Shown here one piece after another: positions 18,080-27,425 of a stretch of DNA of 64,000 nt. The notes under the pieces were generated by a model. The model saw only the letters and a list, made by a program, of their open reading frames with translations. It ran no database searches and was not told the DNA's origin. Every line of letters starts with the position of its first letter. Position 1 is the stretch's first letter. The position numbers and the translations under genes are program-made. The DNA comes from Cyclobacteriaceae bacterium (lineage in GTDB: Bacteria > Bacteroidota > Bacteroidia > Cytophagales > Cyclobacteriaceae): the NCBI GenBank assembly GCA_019638395.1, contig JAHBTX010000004.1, positions 242,411 to 306,410 of the forward strand, in the 5' to 3' direction.

Positions 18080-18685
18080 ATGGCAAGATACACAGGCCCC
18101 AAAGCTAGAATCTCCAGAAGATTTAACGAGCCTATTCTTGGTGAAAACAAAGCCCTGCAAAAGAAGAACTACGCACCTGGCCAACATGGAAAAGGAAAGA
18201 AGCGTAAGCAATCGGAGTATGCAGTACAGTTAGCCGAAAAACAAAAAGCTAAGTACATCTATGGAGTGTTAGAGCGCCAGTTTGAGAATATTTTCGACAA
18301 GGCTTCGCGCAAGAAAGGTGTTACCGGTGAGGTATTGCTTCAAATGTTAGAGTCGCGATTAGACAACACCGTGTATCGCTTGGGGATTGCGCCAACCCGC
18401 AGAGCGGCCCGCCAATTGGTAGTACACAAGCACATTACTGTAAATGGTGAGGTAGTAAATATTCCTTCGGTAAACTTGCGCCCAGGCGATGTAATTGCGG
18501 TGCGTGAGAAATCTAAATCGCTGGAAACAATCAGTAATTCACTTTCGGTACAAGGTGCAAAAAAGTACAATTGGTTAGAGTGGAATAACGCTGAATTGGA
18601 AGGCAAACTAATTAACCTGCCATTACGTGCCGATATTCCTGAAAACATCAACGAGCAGTTGATAGTTGAATTGTACTCAAAGTAA
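18080..18685 (+). CDS. rpsD: 30S ribosomal protein S4
   Basis: A 201-residue S4, the primary 16S rRNA assembly protein. [15 protein letters not shown] and the S4 RNA-binding domain ([33 protein letters not shown]) are clear. The N-terminal domain has no zinc-binding cysteine cluster. In Escherichia coli S4 represses the alpha operon. Confidence 0.98.
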   Translation: MARYTGPKARISRRFNEPILGENKALQKKNYAPGQHGKGKKRKQSEYAVQLAEKQKAKYIYGVLERQFENIFDKASRKKGVTGEVLLQMLESRLDNTVYRLGIAPTRRAARQLVVHKHITVNGEVVNIPSVNLRPGDVIAVREKSKSLETISNSLSVQGAKKYNWLEWNNAELEGKLINLPLRADIPENINEQLIVELYSK

Positions 18686-18711
18686 TACTTAACACATTAA
18701 TCAAATTTGAT

Positions 18712-19701
18712 ATGTCAATATTAGCGTTTCAAATGCCGGAGAAAGTGGTGATGGAAAAATCAGACGATTTCCATGGCCTCTTTACTTTCAAACCATTAGA
18801 GAAGGGTTACGGAGTTACAATTGGTAATGCCCTCAGACGGATTTTGCTTTCATCACTGGAAGGTTACGCGATTACCGGAATTAAAATACCGGGAGTATTG
18901 CACGAGTTTTCTACCATTGAAGGAGTGGTGGAGGATGTAGCTGAAATTATACTTAATCTGAAACAAGTAAGGTTTAGAAAGGTTAACGACAATTTTGACA
19001 GCAAGATTGTAGTAAACATTAAGAAGCAAAAGCAATTTAAAGCAGGCGATATTACCAAGTTCACGTCATCATTCGAGATTTTGAACACCGACCATGTTAT
19101 CTGTAACTTAGATGAAACGGCTCAATTCGAAATTGAATTAACTATCGAGAAGGGACGGGGATACTTGCCGGCCGAAGAGAACAAGCCCAATGAGCAGGTG
19201 TTTGGCTTTATTCCGATCGATGCCATCTTCACACCCGTAAAAAATGTGAAGTATAGTGTTGAAAATACACGCGTGGAACAAAAAACCGACTACGAAAAAC
19301 TTTTGATTGATATCGAAACAGACGGTTCTATCCACCCAGAAAAAGCTTTAGAAGGTGCTGCCTTTATTCTGATTCAACATTTCCGTCTGTTCTCAGACAA
19401 ATCAATCGAACTGGAAACCGGAAAAGACAGTGAAGTTGAACAGGTTGACGAAGAGATGTTGCACATGCGCAAGTTGTTGAAAACACAATTGCATGATTTG
19501 GATTTGTCGGTGCGGGCCTATAACTGCCTGAAGGCTGCCGATGTAAAATCATTAGGCGACCTGGTGCAGCTTGATATTTCAGATATGATGAAATTCAGAA
19601 ACTTCGGTAAGAAGTCTTTGGCTGAATTGGAGCAACTGGTAGCGGAAAAGAACCTGACCTTTGGTATGGATCTTTCCAAGTATAAACTCGAAGAAGACTA
19701 A
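18712..19701 (+). CDS. rpoA: RNA polymerase alpha subunit
   Basis: A 329-residue alpha subunit. The N-terminal assembly domain has the dimerisation segment [20 protein letters not shown] and [17 protein letters not shown]. The C-terminal domain has [20 protein letters not shown] and [13 protein letters not shown], the helix-hairpin-helix that contacts UP elements and activators. Length is normal. Confidence 0.98.
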   Translation: MSILAFQMPEKVVMEKSDDFHGLFTFKPLEKGYGVTIGNALRRILLSSLEGYAITGIKIPGVLHEFSTIEGVVEDVAEIILNLKQVRFRKVNDNFDSKIVVNIKKQKQFKAGDITKFTSSFEILNTDHVICNLDETAQFEIELTIEKGRGYLPAEENKPNEQVFGFIPIDAIFTPVKNVKYSVENTRVEQKTDYEKLLIDIETDGSIHPEKALEGAAFILIQHFRLFSDKSIELETGKDSEVEQVDEEMLHMRKLLKTQLHDLDLSVRAYNCLKAADVKSLGDLVQLDISDMMKFRNFGKKSLAELEQLVAEKNLTFGMDLSKYKLEED

Positions 19702-19704
19702 ACG

Positions 19705-20226
19705 ATGAGACACGGTAAAAAAATTAATCACCTGGGAAGAACCTCTTCGCACCGCGAGGCACTTCTTTCTAATATGGCTTCATCGCTTATATTGAATAAG
19801 CGTATTACCACCACATTGGCTAAAGCCAAAGCATTGAAACGCTATGTTGAGCCTTTGATTACAAAGGCGAAGGATAACACAACCCACTCGCGCAGAACGG
19901 TAATGTCCTATCTGCAAAACAAGGAATCGGTAACAACCTTATTTGGCGAAGTGGCTGGTCGCATAGCCGATCGACCGGGAGGTTATACCCGTATTATTAA
20001 GCTAAGTGCACCTCGTTTGGGCGATGCTGCCGACATGTGCTTGTTGGAGTTGGTGGACTTCAACGACATCTACAAGAAGGATGGCGCTGAGAAAAAAGGT
20101 AAAACCCGCAGAAGCCGCAGAACGAAGAAGACTGAAGCGGCACCGGCAGCCGATGAAACTTCGGAAGTAACAGCAACTGAGGAAACTCCGAAGAAAGCAG
20201 CAAAAAAAGCTAAGAAAAAAGAATAA
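19705..20226 (+). CDS. rplQ: 50S ribosomal protein L17 with Lys/Ala tail
   Basis: A 173-residue L17; the core is about 115 residues and ends near [33 protein letters not shown] at the start is diagnostic. The remaining 55 or so residues are a low-complexity Lys, Ala, Glu and Thr tail with no recognisable domain. Such tails on L17 are frequent in Bacteroidota. It is the last gene of the block; a strong terminator lies 24 bp downstream. Confidence 0.97.
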   Translation: MRHGKKINHLGRTSSHREALLSNMASSLILNKRITTTLAKAKALKRYVEPLITKAKDNTTHSRRTVMSYLQNKESVTTLFGEVAGRIADRPGGYTRIIKLSAPRLGDAADMCLLELVDFNDIYKKDGAEKKGKTRRSRRTKKTEAAPAADETSEVTATEETPKKAAKKAKKKE

Positions 20227-20250
20227 GTTGAGCTTAGCTGTAAATATGAA

Positions 20251-20283
20251 GGGATTGAATTTCAGAATTCAATCCCTTTTTTT
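20251..20283 (+). terminator. Rho-independent terminator after rplQ
   Basis: An 11-bp perfect stem, GGGATTGAATT (20251-20261) with AATTCAATCCC (20266-20276), closed by a TCAG loop and followed by seven T residues. It ends the long ribosomal transcript. Confidence 0.9.
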
Positions 20284-20355
20284 ATGGCCGTAACCGTTTG
20301 AAACTTCACTTTGAAATTTTAAAGAAATTAAAATCTTTAAAACCCTTAATACCAG

Positions 20356-20363
20356 TATTTTTG
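20356..20363 (+). promoter_or_regulatory. -7 box upstream of carA
   Basis: TATTTTTG matches TAnnTTTG and lies 20 bp before the carA start. No good TTG element is at the expected distance (CTTTA near 20335-20339 is the best candidate), so the assignment is tentative. Confidence 0.45.
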
Positions 20364-20383
20364 TTAACCAAAACCAAATTGAA

Positions 20384-21490
20384 TTGAGTACAAAAGCCTA
20401 CTTACTCCTGGCCGATGGCCTTCTGCTGGAAGGAAAAGCAATTGGAAAACGTGGTACCTCCGGTGGCGAGATTTGCTTCAATACCGGCATGACCGGCTAC
20501 CAGGAAATCTACACCGACCCGTCCTATTTTGGGCAGATAATCGTAAACACAACCGCGCACATTGGAAACTACGGAACAGTTGCTGATGAGCAGGAATCGG
20601 CCTCCCCCAAAATTAGTGGTATTGTGGTGAACGAATTCTCAGACGAATTTAGTCGTAAGACGGCCAAAGAAAGTTTACAAACCTATTTGGAGAAGAATGG
20701 GGTAGTAGGAATAACTGACCTGGATACACGCATGCTGGTGCGTTATATACGAAGCAAAGGTGCCATGAATGCCCTTATATCTTCTGAATTAACGCCAGAG
20801 CAAATGAAAGCAGAAATTCAGAAAGTTCCATCGATGGATGGGCTTGAACTTTCATCCATTGTAAGTACCAAGACTCCATACTTTGTGGGCAACAGCCACG
20901 CGCCTATCAGAATAGCAGCGCTTGATTTGGGTATTAAAACTAACATCTTGCGTAACCTGGCTTCGCGCAATTGTTACGTACAGGTGTTTCCTGCAAAAAC
21001 TTCGTTTGCCGAAATGGAAAAATGGGAACCACACGGATATTTTATTTCGAATGGACCGGGCGACCCTTCTGTAATGGATTATGCCATTAAAACGGTGAAA
21101 GAAATTCTGGCTGCTGATAAACCAACCTTTGGCATTTGCCTGGGGCACCAACTGCTGGCTTTGGCGGCTGGTTTAACTACGTATAAAATGCACCATGGAC
21201 ACCGGGGGTTAAATCATCCGGTTAAAAATCTGATTACCGGCTTGGGTGAAATGACTTCACAAAATCATGGCTTCGCGGTAAGCGAAAAGGAAATTGAAAA
21301 AAATATTCATGTAGAAGTTACACACCTGCATTTGAACGATAATACCATTATGGGCATTCGGTTGAAAAATAAGAAAGCATTTTCAGTGCAGTATCACCCG
21401 GAGGCTTCACCGGGCCCGCATGATTCGCGCTACTTGTTTGATCAGTTTGTAGAAATGGTTAAAGAAGGAAGCCTGGTGGGCACTCACTAA
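20384..21490 (+). CDS. carA: Carbamoyl-phosphate synthase small subunit, TTG start
   Basis: A 368-residue glutaminase subunit that feeds ammonia from glutamine to CarB for arginine and pyrimidine synthesis. The N-terminal domain has GTSGGEICFNTGMTGYQEI; the class I amidotransferase triad is Cys in FGICLGHQ and His-Glu in YHPEASPG. The chosen start is TTG at 20384, giving STKAYLLLADGLLLEGKA, which aligns with the usual N terminus; no ATG or GTG is close by. carB is not adjacent, which is common in the phylum. Confidence 0.96.
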   Translation: MSTKAYLLLADGLLLEGKAIGKRGTSGGEICFNTGMTGYQEIYTDPSYFGQIIVNTTAHIGNYGTVADEQESASPKISGIVVNEFSDEFSRKTAKESLQTYLEKNGVVGITDLDTRMLVRYIRSKGAMNALISSELTPEQMKAEIQKVPSMDGLELSSIVSTKTPYFVGNSHAPIRIAALDLGIKTNILRNLASRNCYVQVFPAKTSFAEMEKWEPHGYFISNGPGDPSVMDYAIKTVKEILAADKPTFGICLGHQLLALAAGLTTYKMHHGHRGLNHPVKNLITGLGEMTSQNHGFAVSEKEIEKNIHVEVTHLHLNDNTIMGIRLKNKKAFSVQYHPEASPGPHDSRYLFDQFVEMVKEGSLVGTH

Positions 21491-21501
21491 AATATTAATC
21501 A

Positions 21502-21870
21502 ATGAAAAAAGTTTTATTGTTTATACTCTTTATTACGATGGCAGTTGTAAGTCCGGCTCAGGAAAAAATGCTTCAGCATGTGGTATTGTTTCAATTTAAA
21601 TCAACGGCAACACCTGACGATGTAAAAAAGATTGAAACGGCCTTTAAAGCACTTTCAACTACCATAAAAGAGATTAAGAAGTTTGAATGGGGTACAAACA
21701 ACAGCCCGGAAAATCTGAACCAGGGTTTTACGCATTGTTTTATTGTGAGCTTCGCATCAGAAAAAGATCGTGATATTTATTTACCACACCCGGAACATAA
21801 AAAATTTGTTGCCCTGGCCGGGCCTTTCTTCGAAAAAGTACTGGTGGTTGATTATTGGCAACAACAATAG
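21502..21870 (+). CDS. Secreted Dabb (stress-responsive alpha/beta barrel) protein
   Basis: A 122-residue protein with a signal peptide ending at about VSPAQ. The mature part is a Dabb domain: LQHVVLFQFKSTATPDDVKK, the middle IKEIKKFEWGTN, and HPEHKKFVALAGPFF near the end. Dabb proteins form dimeric ferredoxin-like barrels; most have no known function. Export of this small domain is common among Bacteroidota paralogues. The gene lies 11 bp after carA. Confidence 0.88.
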   Translation: MKKVLLFILFITMAVVSPAQEKMLQHVVLFQFKSTATPDDVKKIETAFKALSTTIKEIKKFEWGTNNSPENLNQGFTHCFIVSFASEKDRDIYLPHPEHKKFVALAGPFFEKVLVVDYWQQQ

Positions 21871-21904
21871 AAAATCATTATAAACAACTTTCATTTTTAA
21901 CTAA

Positions 21905-23188
<1,284 letters not shown>

Positions 23189-23214
23189 TAAGTCCGGTTT
23201 CTCAACCACGTAAG

Positions 23215-23240
23215 GCCGTCAAGTTTTTGACGGCTTTTTT
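23215..23240 (+). terminator. Rho-independent terminator after eno
   Basis: An 8-bp stem, GCCGTCAA (23215-23222) with TTGACGGC (23227-23234), a GTTT loop and six T residues. Confidence 0.88.
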
Positions 23241-23407
23241 GTTGCCCAATTTGGGAATGCAAAACCAAGCCAAGCCATTTTTGGGATTGATTGAATCCCT
23301 GAATTTTGAAAATACTTGATTTTTTGATCTTTTAGGCCTTTTGCGAGCCCTGCCTGGTTTTTGCCAACTATGCCAAAAGGTTTCCATCTAATTGGAGCCT
23401 TCAGGTT

Positions 23408-23824
23408 ATGGAAGCAAATATGATGATGGTGTCGTTTGTGTTGTTAGTAGTAGCAGGTGGTTTAATCGCATTTCTGGTGCGCGAACAATTTCTGGGTGCC
23501 GATTTTCAACACAATTTAGTGGGTGTATGGTTTAATGAAAGCCTGAATGTGCGGGTACTCATTTACGATGTTGATTCAGTATTTCAAGGATCCATTGTTT
23601 GGGCTGACAATATGAACAACTCCATATTGGGTACGCGGGTGCTGGAAAATTTAAAAGTAGGCATGTTTAAAAAATGTAAAGGCTCTTATATCGACCCGGT
23701 ATCGGCTAAAGAGTTTGATGTTACCGTACAACTCAAGAACAAGTCGTTACTGAAAGTAACGGCCTTCCATAAGAACACACAAGATCAGGCATTTGTACAA
23801 GAGTGGAAGCTAATGAAACCTTAA
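23408..23824 (+). CDS. Small membrane-anchored protein, DUF2147-like
   Basis: A 138-residue protein with one N-terminal hydrophobic segment (SFVLLVVAGGLIAFLV, residues 9-24) that is either an anchor or an uncleaved signal. The remainder, GVWFNESLNVRVLIYDVDS, then GSIVWADN, then GSYIDPVSAKEFDVTVQL, follows the order of features in DUF2147 proteins (GxW, IY, GxIxW, G-IYDP) though weakly. Function is unknown. It lies between eno and the ftsB-like gene, with no close operon partner. Confidence 0.6.
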   Translation: MEANMMMVSFVLLVVAGGLIAFLVREQFLGADFQHNLVGVWFNESLNVRVLIYDVDSVFQGSIVWADNMNNSILGTRVLENLKVGMFKKCKGSYIDPVSAKEFDVTVQLKNKSLLKVTAFHKNTQDQAFVQEWKLMKP

Positions 23825-23851
23825 AGTTGAATTTTCATGTACATTATTGGT

Positions 23852-23875
23852 AAATCGGGTGTAACAGCCCGATTT
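23852..23875 (+). terminator. Inverted repeat, probable terminator before ftsB-like gene
   Basis: AAATCGGG (23852-23859) and CCCGATTT (23868-23875) form an 8-bp stem with an 8-nt loop. The T tract after it is weak (GCTATTTAAG). The right arm overlaps the candidate -33 element of the next promoter. Confidence 0.5.
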
Positions 23876-23905
23876 GCTATTTAAGTAGTTAAATTTCTAT
23901 CTTCG
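23873..23905 (+). promoter_or_regulatory. Promoter upstream of the FtsB/DivIC gene
   Basis: TTTG at 23873-23876 and TATCTTCG at 23898-23905, separated by 21 bp; the -7 box has one mismatch to TAnnTTTG. It lies 20 bp before the ATG. Confidence 0.5.
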
Positions 23906-23925
23906 TACGTCTATTTTTTAAACTT

Positions 23926-24216
23926 ATGCTCAAGAAACTCCCACCCGCATTCAGAAACTTTTATGTTATTACCGGGTTGCTCTTTTTTATCTGGCTGCTG
24001 CTGCTCGATTCCAACGATTTGATTTCGCGTTTTAAAATGACAGCGAAAGTAAACAGCCTTGAAAATGAGCGCGAGTTTTACCTGGAAAAAATAAGTGAGG
24101 TAGAAAAAGACCGCAAAGAATTGCTAACCAATAAAGAACTGCTCGAAAAATTTGCGCGCGAAAAATACCTGATGAAAAAGGAAACAGAGGATATTTTTAT
24201 AATTCAGGAAGAGTAA
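23926..24216 (+). CDS. FtsB/DivIC family cell division protein
   Basis: A 96-residue bitopic membrane protein. After a short cytoplasmic stretch comes one membrane segment (FYVITGLLFFIWLLLL, residues 12-27), then a coiled coil (KVNSLENEREFYLEKISEVE) and the family end FAREKYLMKKETEDIFII. Members bridge FtsL and FtsQ in the divisome. The location two genes after eno parallels eno-ftsB in other bacteria. Confidence 0.9.
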   Translation: MLKKLPPAFRNFYVITGLLFFIWLLLLDSNDLISRFKMTAKVNSLENEREFYLEKISEVEKDRKELLTNKELLEKFAREKYLMKKETEDIFIIQEE

Positions 24217-24234
24217 AAACTAAACGTTACGAGT

Positions 24235-24771
24235 ATGAAAAGGGCTGTGGGTGTAATTTTAATTTTTTTGTCTGTACAAACCTGGGCACAACGTGAAGTA
24301 AACGAGAATACTGGCTGGGGATTAAAAGACAGAATTTACACCGGAGGTGGTTTGGCATTGAATGGTGGTAACGATGGGTTTGGAAACAGGTATTTTTATT
24401 TTGCGGTTAACCCGATTGTAGGCTATATGGTTACCCCTAAATTTTCGGTGGGCACCGGAGCAACCTGGCAGCGCTTTGCCTACACACAGCCCATTAAACT
24501 CAATATCGATCAGTACGGAGTAAGCCCGTTTATGCGCTACAACTTTAATCAGTTGTTTGCTTATGGCGAATATAACCTCATTAACACCCCCATAGCTTTC
24601 GGAACCGGTGAACGCATGAATTTCGACCGGCTGCTTTTGGGCTTGGGTTATACCCAACCATTTGGTAAACGAAGTGCTATTAACCTGATGGCTTTATACG
24701 ATGTAATTTACGATAATCAGGAACGCGCCTTTGCCTCGCCCTGGGTGTTCAGGGTGTTCTTTACGCTATAG
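24235..24771 (+). CDS. Small outer-membrane beta-barrel-like protein
   Basis: A 178-residue secreted protein with signal peptide MKRAVGVILIFLSVQTWAQ. The mature part alternates aromatic and small residues in short strands (FAVNPIVGYMVT, FSVGTGATWQRFAY, LFAYGEYNLI) and ends in a C-terminal aromatic strand WVFRVFFTL, as in eight-stranded barrels. No specific family was recognised. It starts 18 bp after the FtsB-like gene, so the two are probably co-transcribed. Confidence 0.65.
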   Translation: MKRAVGVILIFLSVQTWAQREVNENTGWGLKDRIYTGGGLALNGGNDGFGNRYFYFAVNPIVGYMVTPKFSVGTGATWQRFAYTQPIKLNIDQYGVSPFMRYNFNQLFAYGEYNLINTPIAFGTGERMNFDRLLLGLGYTQPFGKRSAINLMALYDVIYDNQERAFASPWVFRVFFTL

Positions 24772-24902
24772 GAATTCGATCAATTTTTAGTCCGTCCTAC
24801 CTACGGGTTAACCATTTGTCTATTTTTTAGTCAGGAACAGTTTAGAGTCTTATAATTTTAGCAAGAATTCAATTTGTATTTATTTATATCAATTCAATTA
24901 AT

Positions 24903-26204
24903 ATGAAATCAACTGTAGCACTATTAGTTGCACTGGCCTTGTTAACTGCAATGAGCTTTGGCCAAACTGTAACCGATGAAGCTTTGATTAAAAAAGCAAA
25001 AGCTATTCACGAGCGCGTGATTACGCTCGATACACACGATGATATTGATGTGTCTAATTTCACAACTTCAGTAAACTACACACAACGGTTAAATACGCAG
25101 GTTAATTTGCCAAAAATGGTTGAGGGCGGCTTGGATGTAGCCTGGTTTATAGTTTATACCGGGCAAGGTGAACTTACACCGGATGGTTATGCCAAAGCCT
25201 ATGAAAATGCGGATGCAAAATTTAACGCTATTCATAAACTATGTAAGGAAATTGCACCCGATAAAATTGAGCTGGCCCTTACATCAGCCGATGTGCGCAG
25301 AATTGTAAAGGCTGGAAAGAAAGTAGCAATGATTGGTGTTGAAAATGGTTACCCGATTGGAACGGACATCACCAAAGTAAAAGAATTTTATGATCGTGGA
25401 GCCCGCTACATGTCATTGGCGCATAATGGCCACAGTCAGTTAGCCGATTCCAATACAGGCGAACGCGATAATGTTTGGTTACACAATGGATTGAGTCCGC
25501 TGGGGCGTGAAGTAATTAGTGAAATGAACAAGTGGGGTATTATGGTCGATCTATCGCATCCATCCAAAGCGGCCAACATAGAGGCAATCAAATTATCTAA
25601 AGCTCCGGTTATCGCTTCGCACTCATCGGCTCGTGCATTAAATGATGTAAGTCGCAACCTGGATGATGAGCAATTGGAATTGATTAAAGCCAATAAAGGC
25701 GTGGTGCAAGCCGTAGCGTTTAAAAGTTATGTAAACACAAAAAAGAATGAAGCAAATGCTGCGAAAGTAAATGAGATTGTAAAGGCAGTAGCTGTTGAAG
25801 AAGGATTTACCATATTGGAGCGATCTGCCATGCGCGATCTATCAGCAGAAGAACGGCAGGCTTATTTTAAAAAGTATGCTGAGATAACCGCCAAGGCAAA
25901 GCCACGCATTGAAAAGGAAGTGAACCCGGTAGCGCCACCGGTTAATGTATCTGATTTTGTAGATCATATCGATTATCTTGTAAAAAAGATTGGTATTGAT
26001 CACGTAGGCATCAGTTCCGATTTTGATGGTGGTGGTGGTATTGAGGGCTGGAACGATGCGTCTGAGACGTTTAATGTTACCTTAGAATTAGTGAAACGCG
26101 GTTACACCGAAGCCCAGATTAGCAAACTGTGGAGTGGAAACTTATTGCGGGTGTTGGATGATGTACAAGCAGTAGCAAAGAAGATACAAGCTGGTAAGTT
26201 GTAA
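24903..26204 (+). CDS. Secreted membrane dipeptidase, peptidase M19
   Basis: A 433-residue zinc dipeptidase with a signal peptide ending near MSFGQ. The first metal site is in LDTHDDID, where DxHxD is usual; the bridging region, VASHS-type segment IASHSSARALNDVSRNLDDE and VGISSDFDGGGG complete the active site. M19 enzymes cleave dipeptides, including those with a D-residue at the C side. Residues 280-345 hold a charged helical segment longer than in the shortest homologues. It is a single-gene unit with its own terminator. Confidence 0.92.
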   Translation: MKSTVALLVALALLTAMSFGQTVTDEALIKKAKAIHERVITLDTHDDIDVSNFTTSVNYTQRLNTQVNLPKMVEGGLDVAWFIVYTGQGELTPDGYAKAYENADAKFNAIHKLCKEIAPDKIELALTSADVRRIVKAGKKVAMIGVENGYPIGTDITKVKEFYDRGARYMSLAHNGHSQLADSNTGERDNVWLHNGLSPLGREVISEMNKWGIMVDLSHPSKAANIEAIKLSKAPVIASHSSARALNDVSRNLDDEQLELIKANKGVVQAVAFKSYVNTKKNEANAAKVNEIVKAVAVEEGFTILERSAMRDLSAEERQAYFKKYAEITAKAKPRIEKEVNPVAPPVNVSDFVDHIDYLVKKIGIDHVGISSDFDGGGGIEGWNDASETFNVTLELVKRGYTEAQISKLWSGNLLRVLDDVQAVAKKIQAGKL

Positions 26205-26229
26205 TACTTATCTATGAGTTCTTAATAGA

Positions 26230-26255
26230 AAGGATGGTGTTAGCCATCCTTTTTT
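26230..26255 (+). terminator. Rho-independent terminator after M19 dipeptidase
   Basis: AGGATGG (26231-26237) pairs with CCATCCT (26244-26250) around TGTTAG, and a T tract runs to 26255. Confidence 0.88.
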
Positions 26256-26272
26256 GTTGTGTTGTTTCTATT

Positions 26273-26298
26273 GCCTAGGTTCGTGTCTTCACGAACCT
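26273..26298 (+). repeat. REP-like palindrome, copy 1
   Basis: GCCT (26273-26276) directly precedes a 22-nt palindrome (26277-26298) with arms AGGTTCGTG and CACGAACCT and loop TCTT. It ends 23 bp before the transposase GTG start. The same palindrome occurs twice more nearby. Confidence 0.85.
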
Positions 26299-26321
26299 CA
26301 CATTAATCTAAATCTTTATTT

Positions 26322-26873
26322 GTGAACAAAAATTCAGGTGGCTTTAAACGAATCTCTCAAATGGATAAGGGCGGTTTGTACTTTTGGACGGCAACTATTA
26401 ACAAGTGGCAACACTTGTTGGGAAGTGATACTTTTAAGGAGATAGTAATTAGCTCACTCGAATACCTAAGTAATGCTGGTAAGTTAGATGTGTTCGCATT
26501 CGTCATTATGCCTAATCATATCCATCTGATTTGGCGGATAAATGAAGATAACGGTAAAGAGAGTTCTCAGGGCTCATTCTTAAAATTTACTGCCCATGAG
26601 TTTAAGAAAATGCTTCCGCAGGATGAATTGGCAAACTATGCAGTTGAAGCCTCCAACAAGAGATATGAATTCTGGCAGCGCGATCCGCTCGCTATTCACT
26701 TATACTCGAAATCAGTCGCCTATCAGAAGTTGGATTATATGCATGCTAATCCGGTTTCAGGAAAGTGGCAATTAGCTAGTGATCCGTGCGCGTATAAGTT
26801 CTCAACTGCACGATTCTATGAACTAGATGAAAAGGCTTTCACTTTTGTAAAGGATTTGAGAGAAGAGTTTTGA
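26322..26873 (+). CDS. REP-associated tyrosine transposase (RAYT), Y1/HUH family
   Basis: A 183-residue TnpA_REP-type protein. The metal-binding HUH motif is NHIHLIW, at about residues 64-70, preceded by VIMP. The C-terminal helix with the expected catalytic Tyr is in AYQKLDYMHANPVSGKW, the form YxxLDYxHxNPV typical of RAYTs. RAYTs cut single-stranded DNA at REP palindromes and are usually single-copy and domesticated. The start is GTG at 26322; a later ATG at 26361 would shorten the N terminus by 13 residues. The frame is intact, so the protein may be functional. Flanking genes are unrelated housekeeping genes. Confidence 0.9.
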   Translation: MNKNSGGFKRISQMDKGGLYFWTATINKWQHLLGSDTFKEIVISSLEYLSNAGKLDVFAFVIMPNHIHLIWRINEDNGKESSQGSFLKFTAHEFKKMLPQDELANYAVEASNKRYEFWQRDPLAIHLYSKSVAYQKLDYMHANPVSGKWQLASDPCAYKFSTARFYELDEKAFTFVKDLREEF

Positions 26874-26880
26874 TTTGTTC

Positions 26881-26906
26881 AGGTTCGTGAAGACACGAAC
26901 CTTGGC
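26881..26906 (-). repeat. REP-like palindrome, copy 2, inverted
   Basis: The 22-nt palindrome at 26881-26902 has the loop AAGA, so it is copy 1 in reverse. TGGC at 26903-26906 is the complement of GCCA, giving the outward flanking tetranucleotide. It begins 7 bp after the transposase stop codon. Confidence 0.85.
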
Positions 26907-26943
26907 GGTGGAAATAACACATTTACGAAGCGATCTCCCTCAT

Positions 26944-27348
26944 TCATTCCGGTATCTCTTCTAACCACTCGCAGGGTACTGATGTGCTATATTGTTTATG
27001 TTGTGGAGTCTTCGAACATATTAACTTTTCAGCGGGCACATTTATAGAGCATATTCTATACCCCCACCCTCCTTCAGAATGAGTTACCATTACTTCTGTT
27101 CCGATCGGTACAGTGCAATCAAAAAAAGAAAAACTACCATCATCCGAAAATTGGAACTTGTACTCAGGTTCTTTTATTACCCTTGCCTTATAATGCCTGT
27201 TTGATCTTATTTCTCTTTCTTTTTTAACCCAATGCATGATGCTGAATATGCCAAAAAAGATTAAAACAATAGGTATAAATATACAACCGCCACGGAAATC
27301 GTTCAGATGTCCTATTTTCCTTCCCGATGAATCATAAATATCAGACAT
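26944..27348 (-). CDS. Orphan small membrane protein of unknown function
   Basis: A 134-residue protein not assigned to a family. One hydrophobic segment, CIFIPIVLIFFGIFSIM (residues 22-38), follows a charged N terminus, so it is probably a single-pass membrane protein. The C-terminal half has a compact beta-rich look with several aromatic residues and four cysteines. It lies alone between REP-like copies 2 and 3, opposite in strand to the transposase. Coding character is moderate; it could be an accessory gene acquired with the repeats. Confidence 0.6.
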   Translation of the reverse strand: MSDIYDSSGRKIGHLNDFRGGCIFIPIVLIFFGIFSIMHWVKKEREIRSNRHYKARVIKEPEYKFQFSDDGSFSFFDCTVPIGTEVMVTHSEGGWGYRICSINVPAEKLICSKTPQHKQYSTSVPCEWLEEIPE

Positions 27349-27398
27349 TATTTTTTGAGGAATAATTTAGAATAAATTTAAATATAGTTTTCGTTGGT

Positions 27399-27424
27399 GC
27401 CAAGGTTCGTGTCTTCACGAACCT
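27399..27424 (+). repeat. REP-like palindrome, copy 3
   Basis: GCCA (27399-27402) followed by the same 22-nt palindrome (27403-27424), loop TCTT, in the orientation of copy 1. It ends one base before the stop codon of the Ldh-family gene and may act as a 3' hairpin for that minus-strand transcript. Confidence 0.85.
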
Positions 27425-27425
27425 C

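Larger units (their letters stand above)
26273..26906 (+). mobile_element. RAYT gene bracketed by two inverted REP-like palindromes
   Basis: Copies 1 and 2 of the palindrome flank the transposase gene in opposite orientation, as judged by the loop (TCTT versus AAGA) and by the GCC(A/T) tetranucleotide that lies outside each. The arrangement resembles an IS200/IS605-like or REP/RAYT unit of about 634 bp. Whether it still moves is unknown. Confidence 0.7.

Noticed and set aside
23202-23387. Minus-strand open reading frame of 61 codons in the eno downstream gap
   Set aside because: It covers the eno terminator and has a basic, unremarkable composition; judged a chance frame.
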